Shown here one piece after another: positions 12,106-19,498 of a DNA stretch of 64,000 nt (positions within the stretch are counted from its first letter, which is position 1; each line of letters begins with the position of its first letter). The translations under genes and the position numbers were made by a program. Under the pieces are notes generated by a model, which worked only from the letters and a program-made list of their open reading frames with translations, did no database searches and was not told the origin of the DNA. Origin of the DNA: Parabacteroides sp. FAFU027 (GTDB lineage: Bacteria; Bacteroidota; Bacteroidia; Bacteroidales; UBA7332); the NCBI RefSeq assembly GCF_022808675.1, contig NZ_JAKZKV010000008.1, positions 190,711 through 254,710 on the forward strand. The letters are read 5' to 3'.

Positions 12106-12173
12106 TATTATATACTGAGACGAGATAAATCGCCGTCTCTGCAAAGGTTACTTTGATCGCAGGGCGGGTTTTC

Positions 12174-13745
12174 TTAGTGATTATTGAAAATAAAATACAA
12201 CACCACCATCACAATGCTCAGTATAATCCATGAAGCTCTCACTGCAAAAGCGGTCTTCATCGGAGTGAACTGAAGAGCGCTGACCTCTTCTTCTTTTTTC
12301 CTTTCCAATAAAGAATAAATGATGACGAAAACGGAAAGCAGGACAAAGAGGAAGAACGACAGATACATGAAGTGCAGACCGGTCAATATCACCTTAAAGT
12401 AGTACAAAATACCGATAATAAGACAGAATGCAGTCCCCCCCGTCAACACCCAGTTGATGGCTTTGCGCGAAGTCTTTTTCCACAATACGGCAAAGAGGAA
12501 AGTCACCGTCATCGGCGGAGCCAGAAAGCCCAGCACCGACTGGAAAACGTTGAAGAGATTCAATCCCTTGATTCCGTCAATGGCCAACGCAATGACCACC
12601 GCCACAATGGCACTTACAACAGTCACCCAACGACCGATTTTGATAATCTCGGCATTAGTGGCATTGGGTTTATGTTTTTTCAGGTAAATATCCATCGTAT
12701 AAACAGTACTCACGGAGTTGAGCGACGAACCCACATTCCCCACCAATGCCGCCAAAAGCACCACGATAATCAGCCCTTTCATCCCCATCGGGAAGAGGTT
12801 GGTCACCAGCACCAGATAAGCTTCATCGGGGTTGGTCAAATGCGGAAACAGCACAAAGCAAAGGATACCGGGAAGGATAAACAAAGGCACATCGAGTATC
12901 TTCAACCAACCGATAAAGCTTGCGCCCAATTGGCCCTGTTTGAGGCTCTTCGCACCCAATACCGACTGCACCATCGACTGCTCGGTACACCAAAACCAGA
13001 CTCCCATCACCGGATAGCCCAGCACAATGGCTAACCACGGGAAGTCTTTATCGGAATTGGGCAGGAAAAGATTCCAGTAATGCAAAGGCGTTTGATGGAA
13101 GAGTTCAGAAGGACCGCCTACTTTATAAAGACCGATTAATGTCAATGTCAGTGAAACGGCAATCAGCAACAGCATCTGGAAAACGCTGGTGTAGGCAATC
13201 GCCTTCAAACCACCGGCAGCCGTCAGTGCCGTTGCCAGCACCACCATAATCATAATGGATGTCCACATCGGGATGCCAAGAAGCTGTTTCACCATGATTC
13301 CCCCGGCAAAAAGGCCGAGCGAAAGCCAAGAAATCAGGATAGTAATCAATGTGTACCACGCGAGCAGGTGACGGGTGGACTGTCCGAAGCGTTTTCCCAT
13401 GTATTCAGGCAACGTCGAAACCTTCGCCCCCAGGTAACGCGGCGCAAAAACCACCGCCAGCATCAGGATAAAGATAAAGGCGTACCAGGCAAAATTACCG
13501 GATGCAATTCCGGTCGTGTATCCCGCACTCGCCGATGCCAACAGCATAGAGGGGCCCACATTGGTTCCCCACATGTTCAGTCCGATAGCCGGCCAACCGA
13601 GCGAGTGCTCGGCAAGGAACATATTCTCGTTCTCTTTTTTCTTTTTGATAAAACTCGCCCAATAGCCGATCCCGATCAGAACCAACATATACACGGCAAT
13701 AATAATGTAATCTAATGTCTGAAAATGACTCAGTAGGTTATTCAT
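12174..13745 (-). CDS. sodium:solute symporter (SSS family), sugar type
   Basis: This is an integral membrane protein of about 523 residues with 12-14 hydrophobic segments. Signature stretches of the SSS/SGLT family are present: TTGIASGNFAWYAFIF near the second helix, KVSTLPEYMGKRFG, TAAGGLKAIAYTSVFQ and SSLNSVSTVYTMDIY. The start is set at 13745 (MNNLLSHFQ), which leaves the usual short N-terminal lead; two ATGs lie slightly upstream. It should couple sodium entry to uptake of a monosaccharide or small glycoside across the inner membrane. It follows the Gfo/Idh/MocA and methyltransferase genes on the same strand, so it may import the sugar they act on. Confidence 0.88.
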   Translation of the reverse strand: MNNLLSHFQTLDYIIIAVYMLVLIGIGYWASFIKKKKENENMFLAEHSLGWPAIGLNMWGTNVGPSMLLASASAGYTTGIASGNFAWYAFIFILMLAVVFAPRYLGAKVSTLPEYMGKRFGQSTRHLLAWYTLITILISWLSLGLFAGGIMVKQLLGIPMWTSIMIMVVLATALTAAGGLKAIAYTSVFQMLLLIAVSLTLTLIGLYKVGGPSELFHQTPLHYWNLFLPNSDKDFPWLAIVLGYPVMGVWFWCTEQSMVQSVLGAKSLKQGQLGASFIGWLKILDVPLFILPGILCFVLFPHLTNPDEAYLVLVTNLFPMGMKGLIIVVLLAALVGNVGSSLNSVSTVYTMDIYLKKHKPNATNAEIIKIGRWVTVVSAIVAVVIALAIDGIKGLNLFNVFQSVLGFLAPPMTVTFLFAVLWKKTSRKAINWVLTGGTAFCLIIGILYYFKVILTGLHFMYLSFFLFVLLSVFVIIYSLLERKKEEEVSALQFTPMKTAFAVRASWIILSIVMVVLYFIFNNH

Positions 13746-13812
13746 GTTTTTGGTAAATGATTTCATGTGACACGACGTCACTAGCGGTTAATATTATATG
13801 TAATGCACTGCA

Positions 13813-13902
13813 GTAGAGACGCAAGATTTTGCGTCTCTATCAAAACGATAATCAAAAAATAGATTACTGACGATCATGAGACGCAAAATCTTGCGTCTCT
13901 AC
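13813..13902. repeat. paired GAGACGCAA inverted repeats
   Basis: Two palindromes of the type GAGACGCAA-GATT-TTGCGTCTC lie at 13813-13840 and 13878-13902, and each can also pair with the other. The second overlaps the last codons of the upstream oxidoreductase gene, whose stop codon lies inside it. Confidence 0.8.
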
Positions 13903-14963
13903 AAAAGATCATATTTCTCCAGAATCTCTTTAATCTTCACCGGACGGCCAAGTTCCATGGAAAGATCCATTGCCTGCATGACCGCAACAGTTCCGATACC
14001 CTCTTTCAGGTCAGGATAAGCGGTTTTACCTGATTCGAGGCAATCCACGAAATACTCGAGGTAGTTTTGATACTCTCCGGCATGGTGTGATTTCCCTTCG
14101 AAACGGAAGAAATGTTTCAGTTTATGGTCAAAAGTGATCAGTTTCTCTTCTCCGGTTTTAGTAGTGATGGCATAGCGCAAATCCATGTAGTCACCCTGGC
14201 TGCAACCTTCCGTTCCGCGGAGAATGCAGCTCATTTCACTGTCGCGCACCGTCGGCTGCACCGGCCCGGTATAGACGCCGCTTGCACGAGCCACGCGACC
14301 ATCGGCCGCCTTGAAGATAAAGTGCATCGTGTCGTTGTTCTTCAATCCACCCGCTTTACCGTTAGGGCTGAGCATTCCGTAGCCCATCACCTCTTCGATG
14401 TCGGGCAGATACCAACGTACCAAATCCACCGGATGGCTCATGCCACCGTATAACCACTTGAAGGCTTTTTCCAATGACCAGCCTTTACCCAGAAACCAAC
14501 GGTGGTCGGCGTGGTAATAAGCTTCCACAGTCACCAATTCGCCGATTTCCCCGGCTTCGAAGTCTGCACGCTGGCGTTTCATCGGTTCGAAGAAACGGCT
14601 GCTCTGGCCAACGAAGACTCTCTTGCCGCTCTTTTCGCAAAGCTCCAGCAACTCTTTGGCTTTGGCCAAATCGTCAATCAACGGCTTGGTGCACACCACA
14701 TTTTTGCCAGCCTCTAACGCCATCTTGATGTGTTCGGCATGAAACTTATCCGGTGTGTAAATGGCAATAATATCAATCTCCGGATCGCTAAGCAAATCCT
14801 GATATTCTGTTGTGTACTGGTGAAAATCGAACTCCTTGGCGCGATGTTTACACAACTCTTCGTTCCTGTCACACACTTTAACAAGCTCCAGTTTGTCACT
14901 TTGTAATGCAGCGGACATGGTGCTGCGGCCTTCACCGAGACCTAGAATTGCTATTTTTTTCAT
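13899..14963 (-). CDS. Gfo/Idh/MocA-family oxidoreductase
   Basis: This 354-residue cytoplasmic protein has an N-terminal Rossmann fold (KKIAILGLGEGRS, a variant of GxGxxG) and IIAIYTPDKFHAEH. It also has the family CTKPL motif, the equivalent of EKP, with the NAD-site Lys. The C-terminal half has the usual GGMSHPVDLVRWYLPD, with the active-site His region. The family oxidises or epimerises sugar hydroxyls using NAD(P). The gene lies between the UroD-type methyltransferase and the sodium symporter on the same strand. A sugar or inositol substrate is likely, but which one cannot be told from sequence alone. No signal peptide is present, unlike the secreted members in many Bacteroidota. Confidence 0.88.
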   Translation of the reverse strand: MKKIAILGLGEGRSTMSAALQSDKLELVKVCDRNEELCKHRAKEFDFHQYTTEYQDLLSDPEIDIIAIYTPDKFHAEHIKMALEAGKNVVCTKPLIDDLAKAKELLELCEKSGKRVFVGQSSRFFEPMKRQRADFEAGEIGELVTVEAYYHADHRWFLGKGWSLEKAFKWLYGGMSHPVDLVRWYLPDIEEVMGYGMLSPNGKAGGLKNNDTMHFIFKAADGRVARASGVYTGPVQPTVRDSEMSCILRGTEGCSQGDYMDLRYAITTKTGEEKLITFDHKLKHFFRFEGKSHHAGEYQNYLEYFVDCLESGKTAYPDLKEGIGTVAVMQAMDLSMELGRPVKIKEILEKYDLL

Positions 14964-14980
14964 GATTATATTGAATCTGA

Positions 14981-15030
14981 AGACGAGGCAGGCCTCGTTT
15001 GAATATTAAGACGAGACAGACCTCGTCTCT
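14981..15030. repeat. GACGAG inverted repeats
   Basis: Two short palindromes, AGACGAGGCAGGCCTCGT (14981-14998) and AGACGAGACAGACCTCGTCT (15009-15028), lie in tandem between the methyltransferase and oxidoreductase genes. Confidence 0.7.
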
Positions 15031-15037
15031 ACAGGGT

Positions 15038-16102
15038 TTATCGGTATTTTTCAATAATCTTCAACGCCGCATCAATGTCCTTTTCCGATTTAAAATCGAC
15101 GTTGATGTGCAATCCCTGGTTGCCGACATTATCCAACAGCGGCTCCAGCTCATCAAGAGTCACCCAGTTGGCCATGATGGATTTTCCTCCGGCAATAATC
15201 CGTTTGTACAGGTCGTACCAACGCGGGTCTCCGCCTTGCGGTTCACCCACACCAGGCGTCCATTGGATGGCGTTCAGTTCTTTGATTTCGAGCAGTGCAT
15301 CCAGGTGGCGGATAGCTCCTACCCCATCAAGATGGTAGAGTGAGTAATCCAGCTTCTGGCATTGCTCCCGTAAATAAGGCTGTGCAAACTGACGGAAATC
15401 ATCTTCCGAAATCATAATGGAGATGTCCGATTGCAGCTTAGCCACCTTGCCCGGTCCCCAGATGGAGAAATAGCAGAAGGCCATCTCTTTATCCACATTG
15501 ATAACATCGTAGATTTGGTCAAATACTTTGAACCAGATTTCATTCACCTGTTTCAACTGCTGTTCCAACACTTCGGGGCGCATAATCATGTCCATCAGCA
15601 CGGCTTCGGTTCCTCGCAGCCCGGCCAGTGTATCAAGACCTTCCACCAAGTCAGGGCAGCCTACCAGATAGCGGTTATCAGCTTTCGCACGGCAATTACG
15701 GAGCAGCTCCAGATGCAACTTAAACCACGGATTATTTTCATCGAAAAGAATATTGTCGCCCAAATCTTCCCGGTGGTTAATCCAGATAGAATCTGGCAAA
15801 CCTTCCAGGTCGGCGCCGATACAGGCGGCCAGCGAGCCCGGTCCCAAATGGGTATTAGCAACCGGCAAAATGTCGGCTTTGAAAGAACTCTTTGAGAGTT
15901 GATAGTGCAGGTTATCCGCCCGCCAGGCAGGGTCAAACCAATATTGATTGATGTCCTTTGCCGCTGCGGGTTCGGGTACTATTTCGTAAGGTGCGCCCTC
16001 TTTTTGCAGGTGTTCCCACATGCTGAGAACGATGCCTTTGCCGCTCCACCAGTCGAGGTAATGCTTTTTGGTTTCTTCGAAGTTTGATTTCCAGGTTTGC
16101 AT
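15038..16102 (-). CDS. UroD-superfamily corrinoid methyltransferase
   Basis: This 354-residue cytoplasmic protein belongs to the uroporphyrinogen decarboxylase superfamily, which includes cobalamin-dependent methyltransferases (MtaA and CmuA types). It has the TIM-barrel pattern with LVGCPDLVEGLDTLAGLRG, CYFSIWGPGKVAKLQSD, YSLYHLDGVGAIRHLDALL and IQWTPGVGEP. The methyltransferases MtaA and CmuA bind zinc with H-x-C and a distant Cys; here the site reads H257-L-D259. The haem-pathway role is unlikely given the neighbours: a corrinoid protein and a MetH-activation-like protein lie in the same series. I infer transfer of a methyl group from an O-methyl compound to the corrinoid, or onward from it. 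The direction is not known. Confidence 0.75.
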   Translation of the reverse strand: MQTWKSNFEETKKHYLDWWSGKGIVLSMWEHLQKEGAPYEIVPEPAAAKDINQYWFDPAWRADNLHYQLSKSSFKADILPVANTHLGPGSLAACIGADLEGLPDSIWINHREDLGDNILFDENNPWFKLHLELLRNCRAKADNRYLVGCPDLVEGLDTLAGLRGTEAVLMDMIMRPEVLEQQLKQVNEIWFKVFDQIYDVINVDKEMAFCYFSIWGPGKVAKLQSDISIMISEDDFRQFAQPYLREQCQKLDYSLYHLDGVGAIRHLDALLEIKELNAIQWTPGVGEPQGGDPRWYDLYKRIIAGGKSIMANWVTLDELEPLLDNVGNQGLHINVDFKSEKDIDAALKIIEKYR

Positions 16103-16118
16103 GGTATATTGTTTTTTG

Positions 16119-16325
16119 TATCACAGAGAAACACTGAGAGTTTTCACAGAGGGCCACGGAGTTAAATCTCTGCGATTCATTGTTCTGCCCTCTTTTTTCA
16201 TCTGCGACAATATTTTTCTGTTTTTATATCACAGAGAAACACAGAGTATTTTTCACAGAGGGCAACAGAGCTTAGTTCTCTGTGGTTCTCTGTGCTTATT
16301 CTCTGTGCCCCTCTGTGATACAAAT
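16119..16325. repeat. CACAGAG word repeats in inverted orientation
   Basis: Two direct copies of a block with the words ATCACAGAGAAACAC and TTTTCACAGAGGG start near 16120 and 16227. The right side of the gap (16266-16321) carries the same words in reverse complement (CTCTGTGGTTCTCTGTG). The whole 225-bp gap could fold into a long hairpin. Confidence 0.75.
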
Positions 16326-16327
16326 CT

Positions 16328-18592
16328 TTATTTCTCTAAATAAGACAGTGTTTTGAAGATTCCGTGGAAGCTTTCGTCCATCTTCACCTTAATGACTTTC
16401 TCCATATCCATCTCGTCGGTGCAACTTACCGCTTCAGGGTAAAGTGAAAGCTTCACTCCGGCTTTTACCCACACCGGCATTTCGTCGAGCGGACATTCGT
16501 AGTTGTGAAGCCAGTGACCGCCTTCGGAGAATTTACCGGAAAATAGGTTCACCCATTGTCCTTTGGGTAAATAGATATCGCGGTGGTTGTGGTCATTCAT
16601 CACCGGAGCCACCATTATATCGTCACCGAAGTAGTATTGGTCGTCGATATGCTGGCACATTTTATCATCCAGATGATGGAAAATCAGGGCGCGCAATACC
16701 GGATAACCGGTTTCGGTTGTCTTCTTACTTTGTTCCAATAAATAAGGAATCAATGCGTAACGTAGTTTCAACCATTTGCGTACGATACCCGAAATATTGG
16801 GGAATTCATACGGTTCGCGTTTTGAAGTTCCGTGGTAGCGGAGGTGCGAACTAAACACGCCGAACTGTGTCCAGCGGACATACAATTCATCCGAAATCAC
16901 GGAGTTCATAAAGTCGGGTACGCTGTGGAAGCCCGGCACATCGTGGCTCCAGAATCCGAATCCGGAGAGTCCCAGGTGCAAGCCGCCCTTCAGCGAACCG
17001 GCCAATCCGTCCCACGAGCAGGCTGCATCACCACCCCAGTGCAACGGGTAGCGCTGGCATCCTGCCCAGCCGGCACGCGCCCACACGATGCCGTCACCCA
17101 CCACCTCTTTGGTGATTTCGTAAGCGGCTTTCTGGTAAAGCAGTGCATAAAGGTTGTGCAACAACTTCGGCGCCATCGAATGGTAATCGGCATCGAGGTG
17201 AATGTCTTCACCGAAGTCGGTCTTGATGCAGACCACGCCCATATCGAGGAGTTTTTTGAGTAACCCTTTGTACCACTCCACCGCTGCGGGATAGGTAAAG
17301 TCAATGGTTCCGGCATAATCCAGCGCACCGAAGTTTGAACCATCGGTAGCGCGTTCGCCCTGTACCTTGCAGATGTAGTTGTTATCCACCGCCTCTTTCA
17401 ACTGTTCGGCGGCAAACGCGATGTAGGGCAACTGCCACAGACTCACACGGAAACCGTTATCTTTTAGCCCTTTGATGAATCCTTCCGGATCGGGGAAACG
17501 TTCGTCGTTGAACTTCCACTCGCAGAGCCAGTCGGTCTTGAACCAACCGGTATCGAGGTGAATCACATCACAGGGATAATCTTCTTTGCGAAGTCGATTG
17601 CAGATAGTCTCTACTTCATCGGCTGAGAAGTAGGTCATGCGGCTCATCCACGTTCCGAAACTCCAGAGCGGAGGCATGGTCGGGAAGCCGGTCAACTGGC
17701 GATAACCGCGAAGGATTTCTTCTGGCGAATCACCGCCAATGAGGAACAGATCCACGCAAGGTTGTTCCACCATCCACTGCACCGAACGGGTAGAGATGTC
17801 AGCGAGTGACAGTTTGGTATAAGCCGAAGTGTGCATAAATGCACCGTAGCCTTTTCCCGAAAGGTAAAAAGGTATATTCTTGTAGGTACGGCGGCTGTTT
17901 ACGCCCTGACCGTCCTGATTTTCAAGTTGCAGGGTTTTGCCGGAAAGGTCAAGCTTGGCAAAACGTTCGCCGGTGCCGCAAAAGATTTCATCAGCAGCGG
18001 CATGAAAAGCGGTCGTCATGCGGTCTGCCACTCCCTCTTTTTCCACGAAAGCCAGCGCCATCGCATCGTGGCGGGCAGGCTGAAACTGGTCGTAAGCACT
18101 GATGGGAACTGCCTTTTTGCCGTCGGGATAAAACACTACGTTGAGTGTTTCATCGGGTGCGGGAAGCAGGTCGCTCCAGTGGTCGAGTACGGGATTGGAA
18201 AGGTCGAAAACGGCTTTCTTTACGCCTTTGAAATCGGTAACCACCCAGGTTTCACCCTTGATTTCATAAGAAAGAGGATGGATGGTCAACGCCGGGTCAA
18301 GCTCCAGCATCAGCGACTCTTCGGCCACCTCTTCATCTATGCCGATGGAGAAGCGAAGAATCTTATCGCCGTAAGCACGCAGACGAAGGGTGTAATCTTT
18401 TCTTGGAATGGTGGTATCGGCAGCGATTTCGGTAGTCTGCTTTTGTGCCTGAAAAGGTACGGTCACGAGCAGGTCGCCATTCGCAGCGGTCGTGATTGCA
18501 GCGGGTTTGCAGGCACGCCAGAGGCGTTCGTTGCCTTTCCCGTCGGGGTCGAAATCGAGGAAATCGACGGTATAGTTGTGTGTTTGTCGCAT
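16328..18592 (-). CDS. cytoplasmic GH31, alpha-xylosidase type
   Basis: The 754-residue protein has no signal peptide, unlike most glycosidases in this window. It has the GH31 layout: N-terminal beta-sandwich, then a TIM barrel. The nucleophile D459 lies in CIKTDFGEDI, which has the KTDFGE form typical of alpha-xylosidases such as YicI. The acid/base D522 lies in YPLHWGGDAACSWDG. Substrate-pocket stretches VIHLDTGWF and FGFWSHDVPGF are intact. It should hydrolyse an imported alpha-xyloside (or alpha-glucoside). It sits between the corrinoid protein and the methyltransferase, so a methylated xyloside is an attractive substrate; this is inference. Confidence 0.85.
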   Translation of the reverse strand: MRQTHNYTVDFLDFDPDGKGNERLWRACKPAAITTAANGDLLVTVPFQAQKQTTEIAADTTIPRKDYTLRLRAYGDKILRFSIGIDEEVAEESLMLELDPALTIHPLSYEIKGETWVVTDFKGVKKAVFDLSNPVLDHWSDLLPAPDETLNVVFYPDGKKAVPISAYDQFQPARHDAMALAFVEKEGVADRMTTAFHAAADEIFCGTGERFAKLDLSGKTLQLENQDGQGVNSRRTYKNIPFYLSGKGYGAFMHTSAYTKLSLADISTRSVQWMVEQPCVDLFLIGGDSPEEILRGYRQLTGFPTMPPLWSFGTWMSRMTYFSADEVETICNRLRKEDYPCDVIHLDTGWFKTDWLCEWKFNDERFPDPEGFIKGLKDNGFRVSLWQLPYIAFAAEQLKEAVDNNYICKVQGERATDGSNFGALDYAGTIDFTYPAAVEWYKGLLKKLLDMGVVCIKTDFGEDIHLDADYHSMAPKLLHNLYALLYQKAAYEITKEVVGDGIVWARAGWAGCQRYPLHWGGDAACSWDGLAGSLKGGLHLGLSGFGFWSHDVPGFHSVPDFMNSVISDELYVRWTQFGVFSSHLRYHGTSKREPYEFPNISGIVRKWLKLRYALIPYLLEQSKKTTETGYPVLRALIFHHLDDKMCQHIDDQYYFGDDIMVAPVMNDHNHRDIYLPKGQWVNLFSGKFSEGGHWLHNYECPLDEMPVWVKAGVKLSLYPEAVSCTDEMDMEKVIKVKMDESFHGIFKTLSYLEK

Positions 18593-18605
18593 GAGATTTA
18601 GTTTA

Positions 18606-18736
18606 AGGAGTAAAAAGGAGTTATGGGGAGTAAATGTAGTTAGAGTAGTTAATGTAGTCAGAGGTAGTTATTGTAGCAAAGGGAAGTGCAATTCCTACTT
18701 TTACTACATGTGACTACCTATAACTACACTGACTCC
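18606..18736. repeat. AGT-word inverted repeat, downstream of the corrinoid gene
   Basis: Short words (GGAGTAAAAA, TGTAGTTAG, AGTAGTTAA, TGTAGTCAG) with AGT every 9-10 bases fill 18606-18677. Complementary words (ACTACATGTG, ACTACCTATA, ACTACACTG, ACTCC) fill 18700-18736. The two halves can pair into a long imperfect hairpin between the corrinoid and GH31 genes. Confidence 0.7.
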
Positions 18737-18746
18737 TAACTTTTAT

Positions 18747-19385
18747 TTAGCAAACGCCCAGCAGCCCTTTCGCACAGGTCACCGCTTCGTTGGCATTTTC
18801 AGAGTAGCCGTCGGCACCGATTTCCATCGCGAACTTCTGATTCACGGGAGCGCCACCTACCATTACTTTTACCTGGTCACGGACACCGGCTGAAACCAAT
18901 GCGTCAATCACCGTTTTCATGTAACCCATCGTAGTGGTCAGCAATGCTGACATGCAAAGGATATTCGGTTGCTCGGTTTTCACCACTTCCACGAATTTCT
19001 CGGCAGGAATGTCGATGCCGATGTTTACCACTTCGAATCCGCAACCTTCGAGCATGGATGCTACTAGGTTTTTACCGATGTCATGGAGGTCACCTTTCAC
19101 CGTACCGATAACCACTTTGCCAATCATCGCATTTGGGTCACCTTTTAGAAGTGGTTTCAACAGTTCGAGCGCACCTTTCATTGCACGCGCCGACATCAGC
19201 AACTGGGGAACGAAAGCTTTTCCGGCACCGAAACGTGCACCGATTTCTTCCATCGCCTTAATCATGTAGCCGTTGATAATTTCCTGAGGTGCTACGCCCT
19301 CTGCAATCGCTTCTTTGGTAATTTCTACCGCCGGTTCGAGTTTGCCGGCGAGGATTGCTTCGTAAAGATTTTGTAAGTCTGCCAT
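18747..19385 (-). CDS. corrinoid protein (methyltransferase partner)
   Basis: This 212-residue cytoplasmic protein has the two-domain form of MtaC/MtbC/MtgC-type corrinoid proteins. A four-helix cap (about 1-85) has the MEEIGARFGAGKAFVPQLLMSARAM pattern, split here across its length. It is followed by a Rossmann-like B12 domain. The cobalt-ligand motif D99-L-H101-D-I-G is intact, as are the SxL (S146-A-L148) and GG (G177-G178) elements that hold the nucleotide tail. It carries the methyl group between two methyltransferases. The UroD-type methyltransferase and the MetH-activation-like protein nearby supply two of the partners. No second, folate-linked methyltransferase is seen in the window. 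Confidence 0.93.
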   Translation of the reverse strand: MADLQNLYEAILAGKLEPAVEITKEAIAEGVAPQEIINGYMIKAMEEIGARFGAGKAFVPQLLMSARAMKGALELLKPLLKGDPNAMIGKVVIGTVKGDLHDIGKNLVASMLEGCGFEVVNIGIDIPAEKFVEVVKTEQPNILCMSALLTTTMGYMKTVIDALVSAGVRDQVKVMVGGAPVNQKFAMEIGADGYSENANEAVTCAKGLLGVC

Positions 19386-19401
19386 AGTTATTGTTTTAAG
19401 G

Positions 19402-19498
19402 AGTAAGAGGGAGTAAGAGGTCGTTATAAGTAGTCAAGGGGGAAAATGGCTGCTCCATCCTACTCCTTTTGACTACTTATAACTCATTTACTACTTAA
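19402..19498. repeat. AGT-word inverted repeat, upstream of the corrinoid gene
   Basis: Perfect 15-bp arms GTTATAAGTAGTCAA (19423-19437) and their reverse complement (19469-19483) are flanked by GGAGTAAGAG words on the left and TTTACTACTT on the right. The right edge overlaps the stop codon of the beta-helix enzyme gene. Confidence 0.8.

Noticed and set aside
15038-16102. Haem-pathway uroporphyrinogen decarboxylase
   Set aside because: Motifs fit the methyltransferase-like part of the superfamily, and no haem genes are near, while a corrinoid protein is.
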